A stretch of DNA of 27,075 nucleotides from Gnetum montanum (Eukaryota > Streptophyta > Gnetopsida > Gnetales > Gnetaceae). A program made the position numbers and the translations under genes. Numbering within the stretch: position 1 is the stretch's first letter; each line of letters begins with the position of its first letter. Shown here piece after piece: positions 1 through 8,828 of this stretch. Under the pieces are notes generated by a model. That model was not told the origin of the DNA. It searched no databases and saw only the letters and a list, made by a program, of their open reading frames with translations. The stretch covers positions 1,466,455-1,493,529 of the forward strand of contig MNCI01012718.1 in assembly GCA_015680685.1 (NCBI GenBank). Direction: 5' to 3'.

Positions 1-330
1 TCGCGATGAGTAACCGATTCCTTAACTAGCCGTACACACCCGTAGATGCTCGTAGTTAAGTCGTACTCACACCGCGCTATGAAAGTAATAAATAACATTA
101 AATAAATAAAAAATAAAATAAACTAAGTGAATGCTGCAATGATGAAGTAATCTCGATCTTTATTGCTGGTCATGTGCGTGTCCAAGTACGGCACACTTGA
201 ATAAAGACACCGTACAATTACATTCACCACACTGCGGGCAGACATGGGAAAAATTCTAACTCTGGAGGGATCAAACTGCTAGAGCTTCGCTACACTAAAA
301 CTAGGATCCTTAAACAAGGGAGAGCTGCCT

Positions 331-340
331 CTTATTTATA
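331..340 (-). promoter_or_regulatory. TATA box of the window-edge LTR
   Basis: The minus strand reads TATAAATAAG, about 117 nt inside the LTR from its 5' edge. The same string occurs at the equivalent place in both other family-A LTRs, which supports a conserved U3 promoter. Transcription would run leftward from about base 300. Confidence 0.6.
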
Positions 341-356
341 GACATGGTGGCGGGCT

Positions 357-432
357 GCGATATCGCGTACGCGATATTGTAGGGAAGGACGCGATATCGC
401 GTCGGCTGCGATATCGCGTATGCGATATCGCG
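357..432. promoter_or_regulatory. Palindrome array GCGATATCGC in U3
   Basis: Five perfect or near-perfect copies of the palindrome (CG)CGATATCG(CG) lie in 76 bp, at about 357, 371, 390, 407 and 421. The array is in U3 just upstream of the TATA box in the direction of transcription. The copy near 371 has decayed to GCGATATTG, as expected from CpG deamination. Function is unknown; a transcription-factor site cluster or a hairpin-forming tract are possibilities. Confidence 0.7.
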
Positions 433-2018
433 GCCTGTGCGAACCGTGTCTCATCAGATCTTAATTTATGATATTAGTTTATTAGAAATTTTATTTTAAA
501 GATGCATTATTTTTTAGTTGATCATGAAGTTAATAAAAGAGGTGTTTCCATTTTAGTTAATAAAAATTGGATTAGAAACATATTGAATTGTAGCTTTGAT
601 AACATTGGTAAAGTTATTTAGATTATTCATCAAGGTGAAAAAAAAAGACATTGGACTATCTAATATTTATGCTTATACTAAATCAAAAGATATATTAGAA
701 GTTAGAAAATATTTTCTTTCTTTATCAAAAGTTTCTTAGATTGTTTAAGGTGATTTTAATATAGTTGAAAATAATTTTGATAAACTTGGTGGTCTTATTC
801 CTAATATGTCTTCTCAAGAAAAAATTGATTCAATTTTAAAGAAAAATGGTCTTTTTGATATTATTTCTCTGTTTTCTAATCATTCATTCAAGAAGAATTA
901 TGCTTTATGCAATTATCAATAGGGAAGCAATAAAATTAGAAGTAGAAGTGCATAAAGTGCTCCTTTATGAGATCACTTTCTTATTAGTATTTCTTTTCAT
1001 GCTTTTTACTCTTCCTTTCAAAAATAAACTTTTTCATATGAGTTCACTGCAAAGATTATTAAAGTCTTTGTAGCATGTAGAGGTAAAAAACTATTCATGA
1101 TATAGGTTGGATTAGTTAGTGGCAACAAACTAATTATAAAATAAGAAATTATGCAAGATAGTTTGAAAAAAAATTTGCTAAGCAAAAGTATTAACTTGAT
1201 AAAGAGCTTGCAAAATCTATCAAACAAATGCAATTATTTTCACTTGGGAAAATTTCATCATGTTAAACAATGTTGAGATGCTTTTGAAGTTAAAAGTACT
1301 CTCACTGAAATTTGCATGTCTTGACTTCAAATTGAAGATGAACTTTTTGACGAGACATTTAGCTCTCTCAAAGGAAAGGGTTAAGTGCCTAAAGTAGAAT
1401 TGCTTTATATAAATGATTTTATTGTTATAAATCCTGAAACTATTAATAGGTTTTTAGCCAATCATTTTAATTATATTTTTCCTTCCAAAGACTTTTGTAC
1501 TAAAAAAAAAAAAACACTTTCAAGGCTTTTAGTATAAATCTTTCTCATCTCATAACATAATCACATTAAATTATTCTTGAAGTAGAAATAACAATAGAAA
1601 AAATCAAATAAGCAACTTTCAATTCATCAAATGGTAAAACTCTAGGATTTGATGATTTTCTAATTGAAATATTTCAAAATTATTAGGACATTATTGGAGA
1701 TGATCTCTTTCATGTGTTTTAGGAAGCTATCACACAAGGATTTTCTTGATAAAAATATAAATAAAGTTATTAATTCAATTTCTCAAGGATATAGATCATT
1801 AACATATTAGTAATTAAAGACCTATTACTCTTTTTAATAGCACTTCTAAAATTTTAGCTAAATGTCTAACACATCAAATTTAGAAGATTATAAATGATAT
1901 CATTGGATTTAAGCAAACAAGTTTTGTTAAAAGTAGATACATCTTAAATAATGTAATTACACATGGGAAGGAATGTAGTAGGCTTCTAATACTAACCATA
2001 ACATTATCTTTATTAAGT

Positions 2019-2038
2019 TAGATTATGTTTAAGCTTAT
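2019..2038. repeat. Target-site duplication, left copy (20 bp)
   Basis: TAGATTATGTTTAAGCTTAT matches 2079-2098 except for one T/C difference. The two copies encode the same piece of RT (LDYxxAY), so one was duplicated when the 40-bp tail inserted. Confidence 0.75.
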
Positions 2039-2078
2039 CATCATCATCCTAGCCTTGTCCCAACAAAATGAAATTGGC
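2039..2078 (-). mobile_element. 40-bp SINE/RTE-like 3' tail inserted in the LINE RT
   Basis: The 40 bp sit between two copies of a 20-bp direct repeat and interrupt the RT motif KLDYxxAY, which is repeated on both sides. On the minus strand the insert ends 'GTTGGGACAAGGCT' and then (ATG)n-type triplets. This resembles the shared 3' end of plant TS-like SINEs and RTE LINEs, which end GGGATAAGGCT plus (TTG)n or (ATG)n. It is best read as a severely 5'-truncated retroposed copy. The family assignment is from memory of that motif; the insertion itself is directly visible. Confidence 0.6.
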
Positions 2079-2098
2079 TAGATTATGCTTAAGCTTAT
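2079..2098. repeat. Target-site duplication, right copy (20 bp)
   Basis: TAGATTATGCTTAAGCTTAT is the partner of 2019-2038 with 19 of 20 bases identical. The LINE reading resumes directly after it with 'SRIE'. Confidence 0.75.
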
Positions 2099-2204
2099 AG
2101 TAGAATTGAATAGCATTTCATTATTATCTATCTTGGTAAGTTCAAATTTGGTGATTACTTTATTTTGTCTAAGACCATTAACAAAATAAGATCTCCAAAA
2201 TTTG

Positions 2205-2760
2205 TTGATTATGACCACAAAAAGTGAGGGAGTGGGCATGTTGTAATTCCACAAGTTGTAATATCTAACCACAAGTCATGATCAAGTTGTATTACGATAC
2301 GAATAATGAGGTGTTAGCTCAATGCTATGGGGCTTGGTTTGGTAACCCTAGGTCACAGGTTCGATTCTACTTGGTAGTATTGAGTTATACACTTCTATAA
2401 ATCTTGGGGTGTATCTATGTTTCAAATTATTTCAAGTTCCAACACTCCCCCCACCCCCAACAAGTTATGCTATGATACCACAAGCTCACCATGGGTTGTG
2501 ATTCCTTAAAAGAGAAAAATTCAAAATTGGTCATGGTGAACATCCTTGCCTTCTTTGTACCTCATGTATTTTAAATTTGGATCCCTAAGCAACCCATGAG
2601 TCATGGGGCATCTAGCAAAGTGGACCACAAGTTGTGGTAAGGTCAAGGTCTCTTGAACAAGCTTACCACAAGTCATGGTGAGATTGTGGCCATTTAAAAT
2701 GTGTAGCAATGCTCACTGTGAGTCATGGTCTGGTTGTCGTGAGGTTGTGATTCTACAAGA
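2205..2760. repeat. Cluster of short 'ACCACAAG(TCATGG)' motifs
   Basis: Imperfect copies of ACCACAAGTCATGGT or its arms recur through about 550 bp, for example near 2259, 2476, 2592, 2621, 2664 and 2715. At about 2621 they form the inverted repeat ACCACAA-G-TTGTGGT. This reads as a decayed minisatellite-like tract around the tRNA-like element. No coding function is seen. Confidence 0.45.
2305..2400 (+). other. tRNA-like Pol III promoter: possible SINE head or decayed tRNA
   Basis: A box-A-like string TTAGCTCAATGC (about 2314-2325) is followed, about 32 bp after its end, by a box-B-like GGTTCGATTCT (about 2358-2368). That order and spacing fit an internal Pol III promoter of a tRNA or tRNA-derived SINE. 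The T-arm pairs poorly and no acceptor stem closes, so it is not a working tRNA gene. No poly-A tail or target duplication was found, so a SINE is only the more likely reading. Confidence 0.4.
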
Positions 2761-2783
2761 AAGATATAATAACCAAAAAATAA

Positions 2784-3764
2784 TGTTAGGATGCAATTTG
2801 GGCAAATTTAAGGACTTAGACCTCAAAAATAACATACCAAACATGTTCCATAGCCTCTTGACATGTTGAGGCAAGCTTGGATTGAAAGAGAATCATCAAA
2901 TACATGTCCAATTCTTCAAATGTATGCAACATGCACAAAACCCATGAAAATAAGCATAAACCTTTGAATCCTTACTTAGTTGGCATCAAATGCTCTTAGA
3001 AACTACAAATAAACATGAGAGATGACATACACAAGCTAGAGAAGCTTGGCATAAGATCATGCAAAGAAAAATTTGAGCTTTTACATATAATTAGCATGAA
3101 AGGGGTTGAAATCCTTAAACATGAACATTAAACAAAAGAGTAAATAGTTTGAATATGCAAATTGTGAGTCCCATGAAATATAGCATCAAACCACTTCTAA
3201 ATCCTTCAATACCTAATTAGAAATATGAGAGAACATGTAATTAACTTCAAAAACTTGAAAGAACATGAAACATGTAACAAACTTATGAGAATGCATGTAA
3301 ATGTAAGAAACTATGAAAGAAGAGCATGTAAGAACTTGAGAGAAGAACTTATGGAAGTGGGATTCAATCCTGAAGAAGAGAGAACTATTCTAAAAGAACA
3401 CAAGAATGAAAGGGGATTGAAGCTAGAAGAGCTTCAACCAAAAACTCAATACTTCCACAAGAACAATTACTATTGAAGGAATGAGAGAGCTTCTATTTAC
3501 TTCAATTCAATAATGAAAGAAAAGTTACAATGGGAAAGGTTCACGTGAGGACCCATGGCCCCTTCTTTTTCTTTCTAGAAATTTTCTCTTACCTTAACCT
3601 TCTAAGACCCTTTTTCTTCAAAAAAACATAGTTATAATACCTATTACATGAATGTAAAGACATCAACATTAAAGTAAAGGCTACCTTTATGTCCTACTCT
3701 ACCCAACATTAAAGAAAAATGGAGATGGAGGAGTTTGAGATACACATTCACACTATTTCTAACA
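2784..3764. mobile_element. Possible solo LTR (981 bp)
   Basis: The block starts TGTTAG and ends CTAACA, a perfect 6-bp terminal inverted repeat of LTR type. Its interior near 3480-3560 ('GAGAGAGCTTCTATTTAC..', '..GGACCCATGGCCCC') has the look of an LTR R-U5 region. It lies inside the block that interrupts the LINE RT. Against this, the neighbouring 5-mers (AATAA and TATTC) do not match as a target duplication. Short open frames inside (such as 3225-3476) are lysine- and glutamate-rich by composition and are not convincing genes. Confidence 0.3.
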
Positions 3765-3899
3765 TATTCATCTCACCCATACGCTACTTACTAATGTTAA
3801 TACTCAAACTACTACAAATTTTGAATTAAGTCCCTTGTTTTCTCTTTAATGGTTAGTTATTCAAGGTTTTCGTCTAGTTTCCTTTCTTTTCATTGTTGC

Positions 3900-4610
3900 A
3901 ACAAACATTTTTTTACATAACCTACATTATGATTTTCAAAAAAAATATTATCAAGAGAATTTTAATAAATGATCAAGGTATGCAAATATTTAACATATAC
4001 TTTGCAGATAATTTTTTTATGATCGAAAATTCACTATAACATGTCAATAATTGTATGTTGTCAAGCTTTTGTATCAATTGGTAAAAATCTATTATTTATT
4101 GTAAAGGTAATATTGGCGGATGGGTTACTATAAAACATTGGAAAATCTTGAAAAAAAGGGTTCTATCTTCAAGATTTTAAGAACCACCCGCCAACACATC
4201 CCTCCAACTTTTTTCTTTCTTTCTTTTTTGAGCCTAATTTGAAAATTTTATGCAAGTATGTTGTGGATAAAATTGAACAAAAACTTGATAAATGGAAAGA
4301 AAAAAATCTCATCCTTTTTGGTAAAGTTTAGGTTAAGTAAAAATTTCAACATAATCATCTTTATTATTCTAGTTGTTGGGCTTCTATAAAATCTTCTTAT
4401 GATAGAAAATATCAAATTATTCATTGCCTTTTATGGTCTATCAATCAAAATCATCAAGACTCTCCTAGAGTTGTTTGACCTTAATAATTATCATAAGAAA
4501 GCTGTTTCTCTCTTAGCAAAGTGGATTGCAAAATACATTAATAGTATTGATATTCGAATGCTCCTAAAAATTAGACTTATGTTAAGGAAAACACAAAAAG
4601 GATAATGATT
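3900..4610 (+). pseudogene. Degraded LINE ORF2: RT C-terminal half
   Basis: The reading resumes with 'NDQGMQIFNIYFADN'. YFADN (3998-4012) stands where LINE RTs carry the catalytic F/YADD box, so its second aspartate has become asparagine. Further on is 'VDKIEQKLDKWKEKNLILF' (about 4262-4320), the conserved segment after the RT in plant L1 elements. Stops and frameshifts are frequent. It fits as the continuation of the copy at 505-2250, split by the 2250-3770 block. The inferred loss of a catalytic Asp agrees with long inactivity. Confidence 0.7.
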
Positions 4611-5544
4611 TGCAACTTTTAGCCAAGCATCAATGATACCATTCTTGATGATGAACATGCTTTATCTAGTGCTTGTTTGTATTTGGAAATGTTTTTGATT
4701 GTTTGATCTTTATTTTATTTGGAAACTTCATTATACAATTATTTTCCAACAGTAAAAAAAAAACAACAATAATCTTGCATTAAAAGTTAAACATCAAAAT
4801 TTTCAAAATGTTGCTCTTCAACTTCAAGTAGGAAAACTTCTAGTGAATATTAAACAATTAAATTGTCTCTTCCATTATGGATTCCTTTGATAAACTTAAG
4901 TTAGAAAGGCTATCAAATTAAGCTATAATTTGTTTTTTATTTCTGATTGGTACAATCATTTTTCATTTAAGAGAGTTTTCTTTCTTTGCAAGAAAGCTTT
5001 TAGTAAACTAAACAACTATAAGGACACCTCCAAACATAAAGCAATGCATCATCCTTTTTCTACCTTGAAAAGAAGGTTTTTAAAGTTTCCTAGCCAAAAA
5101 GTATAGTTCTCAAAATTAGTTGCAAGGATAAAGGCAAACCAAAATCATTAGGCTTTTCATTTTAAAACTAAAACTAAAAGTTTATTGCATTTCTAAACCT
5201 TTTTATATTTAGAAACTCATTGATAATCTAATGTACTCTAATTTTTTGAAATTTATTATTCATCATTTTTTAGGTCCAACAACCCCCACCCTACTTTTAT
5301 AAAGATAATACTCCTATGCATCTTTTTGAATAGATACAATAATAATTCTTTTGCTACTTTTTACTTTTGTAAATTTGTCACAATGGCATAGAAGCAACAA
5401 AATACCATATCTTTAAAAAGCCCAAAAATAAAATAAAAAGCAACATACTTACAATTAGCACCATTTAAGATGATTTTTCACCCTAGCAATTCCTAATCCA
5501 ATTAGTACACCTGAATGCCCCCAATATTATTGGGAATCTTCTTC
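4611..5544. other. AT-rich stretch without a recognised gene
   Basis: The stretch is AT-rich with short homopolymer runs (for example A-runs near 4753) and no long open frame. It may hold further eroded LINE sequence linking the RT half at 3900-4610 with the ORF2 C-terminus at 5545, but I could not recognise a motif. Confidence 0.4.
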
Positions 5545-5901
5545 AATTAAGGCTTCGGCAAGCATTCCCTAAGAATAGGTCTATCTGGAAGGGTATCCAC
5601 CCTGTTAATTGGATCCTTTCTCCTCATGACATTATCATTCCTGGAACACATGTTTTCAAAAGCATTTGGAAGGCTTGGCAGGTCTTACATTCTCATGTGA
5701 ATTGGAATAATATTCATATCAATCCTACTCTCCTTTCTAAGGTTAGCCCTTGGTGGCTGCCCCTATCTCCTGCTCCTCTAGCCACCTCAAATGCCAGGAA
5801 AGCCACCATTTGGTTTCAAAAGGGAGTTTTTTCCCTTAGATGTCTTCATCTCACCAATCAGTGGATTACTTGGGATATGTTCGAAAACTTATATGGGGTT
5901 T
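5545..5901 (+). pseudogene. LINE ORF2 C-terminal region, left part (cut by element A)
   Basis: One plus-strand frame stays open for about 115 codons to the LTR edge. It contains 'IWKGIHPVNW' near 5580 and 'FKSIWKAWQVL' near 5655, with 'SPWWLPLSPAP' and 'LTNQWITWDMF' following. These match the tryptophan-rich segment between the RT and the terminal zinc finger of plant L1 ORF2. It is clearly better preserved and less AT-rich than the LINE remnants at 505-4610, so it may be a separate, younger insertion. The frame is interrupted at 5902 by the LTR of element A and picks up again at 16094. Confidence 0.7.
5897..5901. repeat. Target-site duplication of element A, left (GGTTT)
   Basis: GGTTT directly precedes the LTR; GGCTT directly follows the other LTR at 16089-16093. 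The single difference is a C/T transition. A 5-bp duplication is usual for Ty3/gypsy integrase. Confidence 0.7.
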
Positions 5902-6824
5902 TGATGAGTGGCGAGGTACCCCTACACTCAACCATACGAAACGAGCGTAGCATGGGCAATCTAGTCGAACTCCGCAAACTAAATGCCTAAACGCCCCATG
6001 GAACACTTTGGGTTAATCATTTGTTGTCTTCCCAGACTTACTTGTTGTTGTCACGGTGTATGGTTAAGTAAGTCCGAGGTATATGATTTTTATGGTCTTT
6101 TATGGTTTTTCTCCTATGCTAAAGGGTGAAGGGTTGAGAGAACTAACTAACTCTAGCTAAGGACCTAAGTCTAAATTAACTAGCGTCAGCATCCATTCCC
6201 ACTTACCGTACATACCCTGAACCGATGCAACTGTGGCTACCAAACGCTAATCGTTACTGGGATCACCACATGTAATGCACGTGCTCGAAGTGGTCGTACT
6301 AAGGCACCTAACTAGGAGGAAAGGGTTGAGAGAGCCTAACTAGCCTAAGTGCGATGAGCAACCAATTCCTTGACTAATAGTACACATCTAGGACTACCAC
6401 TGGGATTACCAAGCATAGATCCTGGAATACGCCACTGGGTTACCAAGTAGTCACGATGCTCGTAATCAAGTCATACTCATACCGCACTAATGCATGTAAT
6501 AAATAATAGGTAAGAAATAACAAGTAATAAATCCTATTCCATGCACTGCAAGGTTTATCCACAAAGCTCATCTTTATTGCCGTACACAACTTGTATTCAG
6601 GTACAAAGCTGCTCGAATAAAGATCTGTTGACTTGGGGACTCCTACTGCGGGCACATGGAAAATATTCTATCTCTGGAGCGATCAAACTGCTAGAGTTTC
6701 CCTACTGTAAGCCTAGGATGAGAAATGAGGAGAGTGCTGCCTCTTATTTATAGATTTGGCAGCGGACCGCGATATCACAGGGGACAACGCGATATCGCAA
6801 CCCATGCGATATCGCGTCTCATCA
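5902..6824 (-). repeat. Element A 3' LTR (923 bp)
   Basis: It runs from TGATGAG (plus strand) at 5902 to CTCATCA ending at 6824, and aligns along its length with 15153-16088. The 13-bp length difference lies mainly in the GCGATATCGC array near the U3 edge. Internal doubled segments include two AAGGGTTGAGAGA copies (6127 and 6320) and two CCACTGGG..TTACCAAG copies. Confidence 0.95.
6743..6752 (-). promoter_or_regulatory. TATA box of element A 3' LTR
   Basis: TATAAATAAG on the minus strand, followed upstream by three GCGATATCGC-type palindromes (6769-6816). The equivalent sequence is at 15994-16003. Confidence 0.6.
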
Positions 6825-6834
6825 TACCCCCATG
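6825..6834 (-). other. Polypurine-tract-like sequence of element A
   Basis: Just upstream of the 3' LTR the minus strand reads CATGGGGGTA. The G5 run is the likely primer for plus-strand DNA synthesis. It is shorter and less purine-rich than a textbook tract. A 13-nt extended match (TCAGTCATGGGGG) recurs at 8848-8860. Confidence 0.5.
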
Positions 6835-8564
6835 ACTGAATGAAAACTCATCCTCGAGTTCCTTACAATAATATCGGGAAGGTATGGAATTATTGAGGGG
6901 AATGGAACTAATGGGATGACATGTGAATGGATCATTATTACAAGACTTGACAAAACTAGTGTTCATGACAATAAGGGTGAACACCTTATTACAATGACAT
7001 TAGGCCTTTGTTGGAAGCTTGAGAGAAAGAGAGAGATAGAAAGAAGTGTTGCTGCCACCAACGCCAAGATTACGCTTTTCGTTGTCCTTCCGTAAGCACG
7101 CTATCGATCTTACTCCTTGCATAGCTACTTCCAGTACTACTCCATTCCAAGTGTTTGCTCCAGCTCCAGATCCAATCTGTTGTTTATTTAATCGCCATCT
7201 GCACACACAACATAGTCTTATATTAGCAAGGGTAATTGAATCATCATGTAATTAATACCTTGCTTCGGTGTAAACTCATTGGCTAGGTTGTGGTATGGAT
7301 GATACGGATTTGGGAATATATTATTGATGTCTACCAAAGGTGTAGGGGTTAGGAAGAAAATCAAAAAATCAGGCCCCGTACCTCCATGACTAATCGCGAA
7401 CCTCCGGTAGTGTTAGAATGGAGAAAGAAAAGAAGTAAGAAAGACAGACAAAAAGAGACAACTATGGCATCGATCAAACGGATGTCCACATGGAAATGAA
7501 CAAAATGAAATTAATTGCAAAAATGTTAGGGAAAAGAAGTTAACTGATGCACCAAATAGAAATGACAGTGGGTCCTCCCCAAAGCAGGCTCATGCCCTTA
7601 ATGCCCTGGCAATCCCACATTCAAAGAGTTCGTAGGCTTCGAGAATGTCATTTGGAACAAGAGTTAAAGTCTTAACCGCAAGAATTTACCAAAAAGAAAA
7701 CAATGCATCAACCAAAATATATACACTAATGATACAACCGGCAATGAGGTGAATAATGGAGAGAAGAGAATAGAATGGAATCCCAAGGACAAGGTGGTGT
7801 ACAGCCCCTTGTGTGGTTTATGATTAATGTGACTTGGCAAGTCTCATTCCAACTCTGGCCTCAAACCAACCACTTCCAGTGACTTCACATCAATACAGTT
7901 GGCTGAACCATCCTCGTGAATAACAAGAATGCATCTCCAAAGAGCCACCACCATTCCGACGAAACAAAGGAGAGAATGAAAAGCGAGAAGGGCCTTAGTT
8001 AGAGGGAACACTTTTGGTTCCATAACCAGTGCTTGTAGCCCAAATTTTATTTTGTCTAAGGGGTGTGCTTTGAATTCTCACTTTGTTGTTTGTTGTTGTT
8101 TTTTTTTTCGGTTTTGTGTTTTTATGTGTGAGAACCACACCATGCAAAGACTTCTTATTTTTATTGTCTCAGCTTCCAATAATTGGGTAACATCGGAACG
8201 GTAAGAAAACTCAAGAAGAAAACATCCAAGCACTCAAGAGAACGACCAACACAAAAGCATCAAGTTCCCTTGAAGTCACACCCTTTGTAATCCTTGAGTC
8301 CTTCCTTAGTTCGAGAAATACCTAGTCACCGATTCGTTTAAGGTCTTATTAAGAAGGGATTGTACATTTCCAAGCTGAGAGAAACCATGGAAATTGGTGG
8401 ATGGATGGATGAAGTGATCTCATTGCCTGCCATATCAAAAGAAACATACCTTAGTATCAACATTGTAACTTAAAGGTAAAAACCAAACATTAGAAAATCA
8501 ATATGAAAATAGTTCATACCAGCATACCGAACACTTATTATGGGACAAACTTACAGGATGGATT

Positions 8565-8584
8565 ACACACACACACACACACAC
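8565..8584. repeat. (AC)10 microsatellite
   Basis: Ten uninterrupted AC units lie 26 bp before the 33-bp tandem repeat. Confidence 0.9.
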
Positions 8585-8610
8585 ATAAAGTGGAAAAGTA
8601 TAACGATGTT

Positions 8611-8742
8611 GTAAAACAAAAATTAGAAAAGTTAAAGAAATTTGTGAAACAAAAATTAGAAAAGATAAAGAAATTTGTAAAACAAAAACTAGAAAAGATA
8701 AAGAAATTTGTAAAAGAAAAACTAGAAAAGTTAAAGAAATTT
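8611..8742. repeat. 33-bp tandem repeat, 4 full units, AAG/AAA-rich
   Basis: Units begin at 8611, 8644, 8677 and 8710, each GTAAAACAAAAA(t/c)TAGAAAAG.TAAAGAAATTT with few changes. Shorter relatives (GTRAAACAAAAA) continue to about 8800. Because 33 is a multiple of 3, the plus strand keeps an open 11-residue pattern VKQKLEKLKKF, inside an ATG-started 109-codon frame (8503-8832) antisense to the element. The open frame is a by-product of the period and composition; I do not call a gene. Confidence 0.85.
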
Positions 8743-8828
8743 GTAAAACAAAAATGTGTAAGACAAAAACGTTGTAAAACAAAAACATGTGAAACAAAAA
8801 TCGAAAAAGAACTAAGGGCCCCATATGG

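Larger units (their letters stand above)
1..456 (-). mobile_element. Partial LTR of element-A family (Athila-like), window-edge copy
   Basis: The stretch is recognisably related to the LTRs at 5902-6824 and 15153-16088. Shared blocks include the GATGAG..CCGATTCCTT segment near base 5, the GATGCTCGTA..AAGT..GTACTCA segment, the 'CTCTGGAG..GATCAAACTGC' segment, the TATA box and the terminal CTCATCA at 450-456. Read on the minus strand the LTR therefore begins TGATGAG at 456. The next bases (457 on) are LINE-like and not a polypurine tract, so 456 is an outer edge. It is either a solo LTR or the 5' LTR of an element whose body lies left of the window. Compared with the other two copies it lacks about 70 bp around base 40 (the doubled 'CCACTGGG..TTACCAAG' part) and differs widely elsewhere, so it belongs to a diverged subfamily. 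The target duplication cannot be checked; the bases next to it are GATCT. Confidence 0.85.
505..2250 (+). pseudogene. Degraded L1-type LINE ORF2: endonuclease and RT N-terminal half
   Basis: In broken plus-strand frames this reads as a plant L1-type ORF2. The endonuclease part (about 520-910) has 'RGVSILVNKNW', then 'NIYAYTKS' and the hallmark GDFN (749-760) followed by 'DKLGG'. The RT part (about 1590-2250) has 'NGKTLGFDDF' (consensus NGKAPGPDG), 'RPITLFNSTSKILAK' and 'GFKQTSFVKSRYILNNVI'. After that come 'KLDY.*AY' (consensus KLDFEKAYD) and, past a small insertion, 'SRIE' and 'LGKFKFGDYF'. ORF2 supplies the nicking and copying activities of a LINE. Here there are many stops and at least one frameshift at the A-run near 640, so the copy is dead and old. 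It is very AT-rich. The N-terminal part is missing where the LTR at 1-456 abuts it. The RT continues at about 3900. Confidence 0.85.
6835..8828. other. Element A 3' internal region without a recognised ORF
   Basis: About 2 kb separate the polyprotein stop from the 3' LTR. Athila-group elements often carry an env-like ORF here; I see no signal peptide, membrane segment or long minus-strand frame that supports one. The region contains an (AC)10 tract and a 33-bp tandem repeat near its upstream end. Short frames around 7000-7260 on both strands look like chance. Confidence 0.5.

Noticed and set aside
2305-2400. Functional tRNA gene
   Set aside because: Boxes A and B are present but the T-stem and acceptor stem do not pair.
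3225-3476. 83-codon Lys/Glu-rich plus-strand frame
   Set aside because: Repetitive composition (GAGAGAACATG-type motifs) within a putative LTR; no domain or codon signal.
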